Source of the DNA: Climacium dendroides
Taxonomy: Eukaryota > Streptophyta > Bryopsida > Hypnales > Climaciaceae
DNA: 64,000 nucleotides
NCBI GenBank assembly: GCA_950106755.1
Contig: OX467089.1
Span: 23,975,345 to 24,039,344 of the forward strand
Direction of reading: 5' to 3'
Shown here: positions 57,980 to 64,000 of the stretch, piece after piece
Layout of the letters: each line of letters opens with the position of its first letter
How positions within the stretch are numbered: the first letter of the stretch is position 1
Translations under genes and position numbers: made by a program
Notes under the pieces: model-generated
Told to the model about the DNA's origin: nothing
The model's database searches: none
Seen by the model: only the letters and a program-made list of their open reading frames with translations

Positions 57980-58897
57980 TTAACCCCTAAAGTCCCAAAG
58001 TTCCTACAGGGGACTCTTAGAATTTCGGATAGGCATTTTTGACATAATTTTTTGAAATTTTTTTGAAGATAGGAAATTAGATTAGCTTTCTGGAAATATA
58101 GTTTTTATTTCAATCGGTGCCTTAAAACAAAATTTATGCCACCATGAGTCCAAAAAGCAACTTGAGGTTTAGTTTTTAAAAAATCACAAAATGTTCAATT
58201 TTTTTAATTTTTAATTTTTTTCTCAAAAATTATATTTTTGTTTACATCTAAAGTTTTGATTCATTCCATTTGGACTAGTGATGAAAAATTATGGACAATC
58301 TTAGATTTTGGGCAACCTAAGCATCTTCTTGAAAAAATAACATATAGAATCCATTTTTGAATGCAATTTTTTAAAATTTTTCAAAAAAATTGTTAGACAA
58401 GATTAAGTTTGCTTTCTAGAACAATCTCATTGTTGGGATTATTGTGTTTCAATTCCATCTTCGAGGTACTAATGGAGTAATGGTTTATTTATCCTTTCAA
58501 TCTTAAACCCACTTCTACTTAACAACTTTTTAATGAGTGAAAATTAAGTGATTTCTTGTTGAATTTTTTTTCAGATTCTCAACTCAATTCTTCAACATAA
58601 AAACAAAGAAAGTCAAATCGTTAGTGCAAAATTTTTATGCTAAGAAGATTCAAATTTCAAAGCCAAAAGTGCTAGCCAATCAAGGTATAAAAAAATCTTG
58701 AATTTATCAGTTTAAATGCAAATATCTTGCAATCTAGAAGGTCAAAGCTCCTGAAATTTTTTCCACACATTTTTATACTAGTGTAGTATAAGATCTTATA
58801 GTTGGATGTATAAAAAAAATTTAAAGTTTTTTGCTCTTTGCAACAAAAATGATATTTTTAAGTGAATTTTAATGGAAAACCTTACTCTAGGGATTAA
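57980..58897. mobile_element. 918 bp TTAACCC-family insertion in copy B
   Basis: TTAACCCCTAAAG at the left and CTCTAGGGATTAA at the right are inverted termini. The length is close to the 935 bp type copy. Internal blocks such as AAATATCTTGCAATCTAGA and ATAAGATCTTATAGTTGGATG match that family. It is missing from copy A. Confidence 0.65.
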
Positions 58898-58912
58898 AGC
58901 CTACTAACCAAA

Positions 58913-59237
58913 TTTTTGTTAAAATGGTAGTATTTTATTAAAATGGCATAGAAGAGGGATAGTGAAAATAGAAAGTTTTGTTCAATTAGGGCAATTTAAG
59001 ACACCAAAAATTGTGATTCATCCCCACAAATCTCTAAAGTCTAGGGTAAAGTTTAGGACTAGTATAGATTTCAAAGCATAAAGTTTGAAGATAAAAATGC
59101 TAAATTTCTACAAAATTGTAAATATGCCAATTTTACAAAGTTGATGTTGAAAGAAGGAAATGAATAGGAAATGAATAGAAAATGAATGGAAAATAGTATA
59201 TGGACTATGGACTACCGCTATTTTAACAGAATTTTCC
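58913..59237. mobile_element. ~325 bp inverted-repeat element in copy B
   Basis: AATTTTTGTTAAAATGGTAG on the left and CTACCGCTATTTTAACAGAA on the right are imperfect inverted ends, akin to the ATGGGG..AAAATGG family. It follows directly after the 918 bp insertion and is absent in copy A. Confidence 0.45.
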
Positions 59238-59869
59238 ATCTACATTTTGAAGTTCAAGCACATTGAAATTGCAACCTGTAGGGACATTAACTCTAAATTT
59301 TGGGACAATGCAAAGGATTCTATGGTTCAATTTGTTAAATTAAAAGTAAATATTATAGAAGTTTTGACCTTGTTTTCAAGACAAGTATTTTGAAATGATT
59401 TGGACCTCTAAACATGAAAGAACATTAATAAGTTACAAAAAGTGAAAAGTTTTATTAGGCAAAAAAAAACCTCCTCAAACAAGCAGGCCGGTCCAATTTA
59501 ATCCGGCCTACAGGAGCACATTTAAAAAAAATAAAACGAAACCAACAAAAATCTCTAGACAGGCAGGGGTCCTCTATTGAAACTATAGGAGACAGAACGA
59601 CCCAAGTTCTAGTTTGAAAGAACCATTAAGCTGTCATAAATTAATTACTCGGTACCATAGCCATCAATGACTGCCATACTAATCAAAACAGGGTTCCAAG
59701 ACACTAACTTTCGGTACCTGCCGCTACTACAAATTGAACAGCTCCAATTCCCTCCACTGCAATTACTTCTTTCAATCATACTCTTGAATTCAGACAACAG
59801 AATACAATCCTACCATCCATCTCTGCTGGTGAAATGAAATGCACTGCTCGCGCATGCTGAATCAATCGA

Positions 59870-62792
59870 TTACTCAAGTGATATGGGAAGGATCGGCTTC
59901 CTTATATTGTTGGCTTTCCCAGCCCTCCGAATTTCAGATTTCGAGTACTTGCTCGGACGGAAATTCGTAATGACAGACAACTTCTGCTCTTCCGTTTCCT
60001 CTTGACGAAGAAACAACAGTGCTCGATCGTAAGCCCTTCCAGCTTCCTCCTCGCTCTCAAACTTCCCCAAATCATAATACACCTTCTCTTCCTCCTTCGA
60101 GTACTTGTACGCAATCTTGGCTTCGAACAAATTCCCCTTCACGGTAACTCCCTTCATGGAGCTTTTGCCTCTGGTGAAGCACGGAGAATTCCGACGAAAC
60201 TGCCACACAAAGTCCCGGAAGTTCCAATCCTTGTATTCTTCCATGAACCCGGCGTGGCGAGACTCATGAAAGTTGAGTCCGGGTACCACCCCTTTGGTCT
60301 CCAAGAGTTTGAGTGCTGCCCTGTCGTGCACATCTTGGGCTTCCTGTTTGGTGAGATAGAAGCCCAGGAAGATCTGCAAGCCTATCTTTGAGCGGCCCGG
60401 GATGCGAACGCCTGGGAACCACAAGTTGGACTCCCAGAGCCCTTTCTTTTCCTCCTTTTTCCCCTTCTCTTCAGAGAACCCCACCCCCACGCTGTTCGGA
60501 TCGAGGGCCGTGCCATTTCTACGACGACGCCCGGGAGCGTTTCGTTTCAGTGCCGGTGGCTGGGGTGGGTTATCGATGTCTTGAGGACCATTCACCTCAG
60601 ACGCCGCTGGGATCGGATTGTCCCCAACTGAGCCAATGGACGTTGCAGTGGTGTCCGTTGGTGGAGATGGAGGTGGAGGCGTCTGCGTCCGGGGATTTAA
60701 AGGATGTAACTGAAGTTCCAGTGACAAAACAAACCGATCAGTATGATGGTCTGAAACATGCAATTGATATGCAACAGCTTAGTCGTTATCGTCACATTGG
60801 TCATTATAATTACAAGAAGAATTAATGTGACATGTATAAGATATTGGTCAGTCATCGACTAAGTCAGTACTGCACCCTCTGGTGTCTGTTTTTACTCTCT
60901 AGAAACTCAAGTCAATGGTAACGAGCATAGAATTATGTAGAAAACTAGTAACTGACTGGTGCTGTTAAGACATTTTCAGGAGAACTTTCTACTGTAGAAG
61001 AAGAAAGGACATGACTACAGGGCATTCTACAGTCGATTGGACAAGTATCCTTTCACGTATGCACTGCAGAAAATCAGTCTTGATTGTTCAATGCAATATG
61101 TTCAAGGTTGCAATTGCAGACTGGATTGGAAACAAGCGCCTGACGCTCTGTTCGACAAGCTTATTTTCAATCACGGCATTGAACTTAACTTCATCGTTGA
61201 AGCTAAGGCTCATCTGTTTTTATTGATTCTACTCATCTACACAAGACTGTAGAGTTCTTGGGATTGTAAGCCATTCATAAACCCCAAACCCACGAAGCAG
61301 CAACTTCTTAGGTTCCGGATCAAAGGCCTACTGACTGTGACATAGTTACATACGACCGTATGTTCCTATAGTTAATGATATCCATTGAACTATGTTTAGT
61401 AGCTCCATTAAGATAAAGTGATATGCGACATCGTTTTTTAACTTATAGGGTGTTTCACTAGGGATTCCACTAGTATGCCACGTTTCTCTAAGCTGAAGAG
61501 GAAGGCTTGAATAACAATACGTACCTTGCCGAACAGGCGGAAGAAACCCGGAGGGATTTTGTACTTCCGCAGCCTTCGCGGACGCGGTATCGGTGATTGG
61601 GGTGGGTCGTTGTTGTCTTCCAGACCACTCACCACAGACAGAGCTGGGATCGGCTGGTCTCCAACTACGTCCGTGGACGTTGCAGTGGTGTCCGTTGGTG
61701 AGGGTGGAGTTGGAGCCGTCTGGGACTCGGGATTTGGATTCATCTGGAGTTCCCGAGACAAAACAAATCAGTTGGATGAACTAAAACATGCAGAAAGCTT
61801 CGTCGTCTCCATCAGATTTGGATACAGAATGATCCTGATTATTACAAGGGAAATGTGACATGTATAAGATATCGGTTCTTCATCAACTCAGTTAGGGTTG
61901 CATCCTCTAGTGAAAGGGTTCACTGTCCAGAAACTCACTGGGTTGCATCACGATCCACATGTTAATGCAGTAAACAAGCACTGAATGGTATTGTTTCATC
62001 GTTAAAGGCTGATTAAATCATTTGTACACAGTCCTTCAGGATTGGAGAATTCTTGGGATTGTAACTTTGTAAGACATTCACAACCTAAACTCACAAAGTA
62101 AACAAATCCTTAAATAGGTCCCTTATTGAAGGCGGACCGTAACGTAGTTACTCCCGAAAGTTCATTCTTATAGTTAATTGCATTCATTTGACTTTGTTTG
62201 GTAGCTTAATTATGGTAATGTGATATGCGACTATACATGTTTTTTTAACTTCTGGGATTCCACATACAACAAACGATTTTAGAGATGATGAGCAACCGAG
62301 CAGTCATTTAATAGGTATCAGTCCATGCTGCTGAGTGCGGACTAACTTGTCCACATCGATCATCTGGTTCACACGGAGCTTATCTTTGTCTATTTCCTCA
62401 AGTTTCCTGCATTCTTTTGCACTAGGAAATTCACTGAAAAGCGGCAAACATGGCACATCTGGCCTTGGTCACGAATTTCGGGAAAGGCAACATTAGAAAC
62501 CGAGAATGGCGACTCAGTAACCTGTCCAGAGATCATCTCCCTCGATGATGAAATTCGCCCCAGAGTGTATATATGAAGCATGCTTATGGATAAAAAAATG
62601 CTATGGAAATCCATATGCTGAACTCTTATTTCAAGACTTGGGCGCGTTTCAAGACGTTGGGGAGCAATGTTCGACAAGCAATCAGAATCAACACAGAGAA
62701 GTGCTCACCTTAAGCATGCCGGAAAGGCCGATGGATCGCACTGGACTCGAATTCGAATGCAGCGACAGCCTCTTCCTTTTGCTCCCGACCAT
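59870..62792 (-). CDS. Divergent two-AP2-domain transcription factor-like protein, copy B
   Basis: Minus-strand exons in phase 0: 62792..62709, 61743..61525, 60709..59870, giving 380 aa. This is a close paralogue of the gene at 41040-44012, with the same start context, splice sites, Pro/Thr-rich region, degenerate first AP2-like domain, ANT-type linker and second AP2 domain. Differences include nine extra residues (within GFSEEKGKKEEKKGLWESN) before the first domain, MVGSKRKR at the start, and substitutions such as RPSKYSKSEI and ILPISLE at the end. Changes are mostly conservative and no stop or frameshift interrupts the three exons, so both copies look usable. The skipped exon-like block (62519 downward) has a 4-base length change relative to copy A that shifts its frame, which supports leaving it out of both models. 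Confidence 0.72.
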
Positions 62793-62814
62793 TATCTCGT
62801 TCTGTAAATGCTCC

Positions 62815-63420
62815 CTGCTTGCGAAAAAGTCAGCGAGGACGATGGAATGTTCACACGATTGCGCAATGATCTAATCACAACTATGAAGATTCAGTCTGGC
62901 CTACACCAAAAGCAAGTCGACTAAGCATTCGTGAATAGTAAAATGCTTTAATATCATTAAAGCTGGACGCAATTGCTTAGCCCTAAGGTGGAACTGGGCT
63001 TTGCTGGAGGCTTTGAACGGTCAGACTCATGAAAAACAAATTAGCTCTTCAGCTAAATCCGCTCAAAGCACAATGTCGCGGATCGAACTATGACATCATT
63101 CATGATGCATCTAAGGTTAGAAAGAAAATTAAAGCACGACACCAAGCCTGCTGAAGCTCCATTACATTCCGAACAGTTTGCAACACAAACAGAAGGCACA
63201 TCGATCCTTCTCCCAAAGGAGAGGGTCCAGAGCTGGGACGACGGCGGCTCTGACACAAAGTTTTATAAGAGGACTCGTTCGTACGTCTTGCAAGTAATTA
63301 TGCAAGAACTTTAACTTCATGATCCGGTAACCAATTGCAACGAGCAGACAGACGAATGTAGCACGTACAGGATTACAGAGAGCAAGCCAAATTCCAAAGG
63401 GATGGACAACCGGTACTCAC
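62815..63420 (-). other. Leader intron of AP2-like copy B
   Basis: Donor CCCAT/GTGAGT and acceptor GCAAGCAG/GGAGC, as in copy A. The intron is shorter than in copy A because of small deletions. Confidence 0.55.
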
Positions 63421-63529
63421 ATGGGAAGGTAGCCTTCCACCTCCAAACCCAACAGCACCAAGTTCAACGAGCAGAGAGCAAACTGAAGAGATTGATGAGC
63501 AAGTGATTTGGGAAGAGGCGAGACGGGTT

Positions 63530-63700
63530 TTTATGCCGAAGTAGCGATCTTATTCCCCAGACAATCCATGGTCCCCTCTTCTACCGAGCCGCTCATGGTT
63601 TGAATATCCCTACTATTGCGGCACAATACGAACCCTACTACCGTGACTTGGAATGAAGAAAATTTAATGAGTATGAACCCTACTACCGTGACTTGGATTG
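63530..63700 (-). promoter_or_regulatory. Promoter of AP2-like copy B
   Basis: The CATAAAAACC box on the minus strand near 63536-63527 and the direct repeats GAACCCTACTACCGTGACTT at 63630 and 63675 (45 bp apart) mirror copy A. Confidence 0.5.
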
Positions 63701-64000
63701 AAGAAAATTTAATGAACATTTTTACCCAAATTTAAGTAACTGAGCCTACGATAGGCTAACTTTGGACTAGCCTAATGCAAGTTTAGAACTACTTGAGTTG
63801 TATATGTGTCTTCTAAAATGTACTTCACAAGAATTTTTTGGCTTGAATTCAATTGGTCTAGAGTTTCACCTAATATCATAGGTTCAGTTACCATACATCT
63901 TTGCTATTGAAGCATGGTGTGAATTGAATCCTAGTTTGAGTGCTAGACTACTTGGATAAACTTTAGAATGTCAACTTTGTTAAATCAACAAACTAAAATT

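Larger units (their letters stand above)
56810..64000. repeat. Segmental duplication, copy B (runs off the window)
   Basis: Collinear with copy A. The lead-in at 56810-56905 matches 40020-40120, 57770-57980 matches 40130-40345, and 59245-64000 matches 40375-45291. The gaps in copy A correspond to elements inserted in copy B (56914-57735 and 57980-59237). Similarity still holds at base 64000, so the true right edge is outside. Confidence 0.9.

Noticed and set aside
60002..60391. 129-codon plus-strand frame over AP2-like copy B, with relatives at 60388-60825 and 41558-41968
   Set aside because: Antisense shadow of the AP2-like coding exon.

Overview
This 64 kb window is nuclear DNA from a land plant. 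The evidence is intron-split genes with GT..AG junctions, a full plant-type phosphoenolpyruvate carboxylase (PEPC) gene, a plant-only Dof zinc finger and AP2-family proteins. About three quarters of it is AT-rich non-coding DNA full of small inverted-repeat elements. The PEPC gene has 12 coding exons, two more than I recall as usual for flowering plants, and the Dof and AP2 proteins are divergent. A non-seed plant such as a moss is therefore my guess, but the sequence does not prove it. Layout: a Sec14-like CRAL-TRIO lipid-binding protein gene (1283-3423, +, five exons, C-terminal membrane anchor); repeat-rich intergenic DNA (about 3.5-28.9 kb); the PEPC gene (30204-36128, +, 967 aa); another AT-rich stretch (37-40 kb); a two-AP2-domain-like gene (41040-44012, -); a Dof gene (49715-51402, -); and a second copy of the AP2-like gene (59870-62792, -). 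The two AP2-like genes lie in two copies of a segmental duplication (about 40.0-45.3 kb and 56.8 kb to beyond the window end) on either side of the Dof gene. Within each AP2-like gene, an intron plus the 5' half of the main exon is itself tandemly duplicated. Repeats: at least three inverted-repeat families recur. One has termini TTAACCCTTAAAGG, with about 230 bp and about 930 bp members. One has termini AGGTAGGT inside TA duplications. One has termini resembling ATGGGGAATTTCATTAAAATGG. There are also single large foldbacks (9719-9996, 24940-25752), tandem foldbacks (15550-15985) and tandem arrays. Comparing the two segmental copies shows empty sites for insertions in the second copy. The genes do not form an obvious pathway: lipid transfer, anaplerotic carbon fixation and two classes of transcription factor. 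The clearest story is local expansion of a divergent AP2-like gene by nested duplications. All exon models come from reading frames, splice-site phase and, for the AP2 pair, conservation between copies; none is backed by transcript data.
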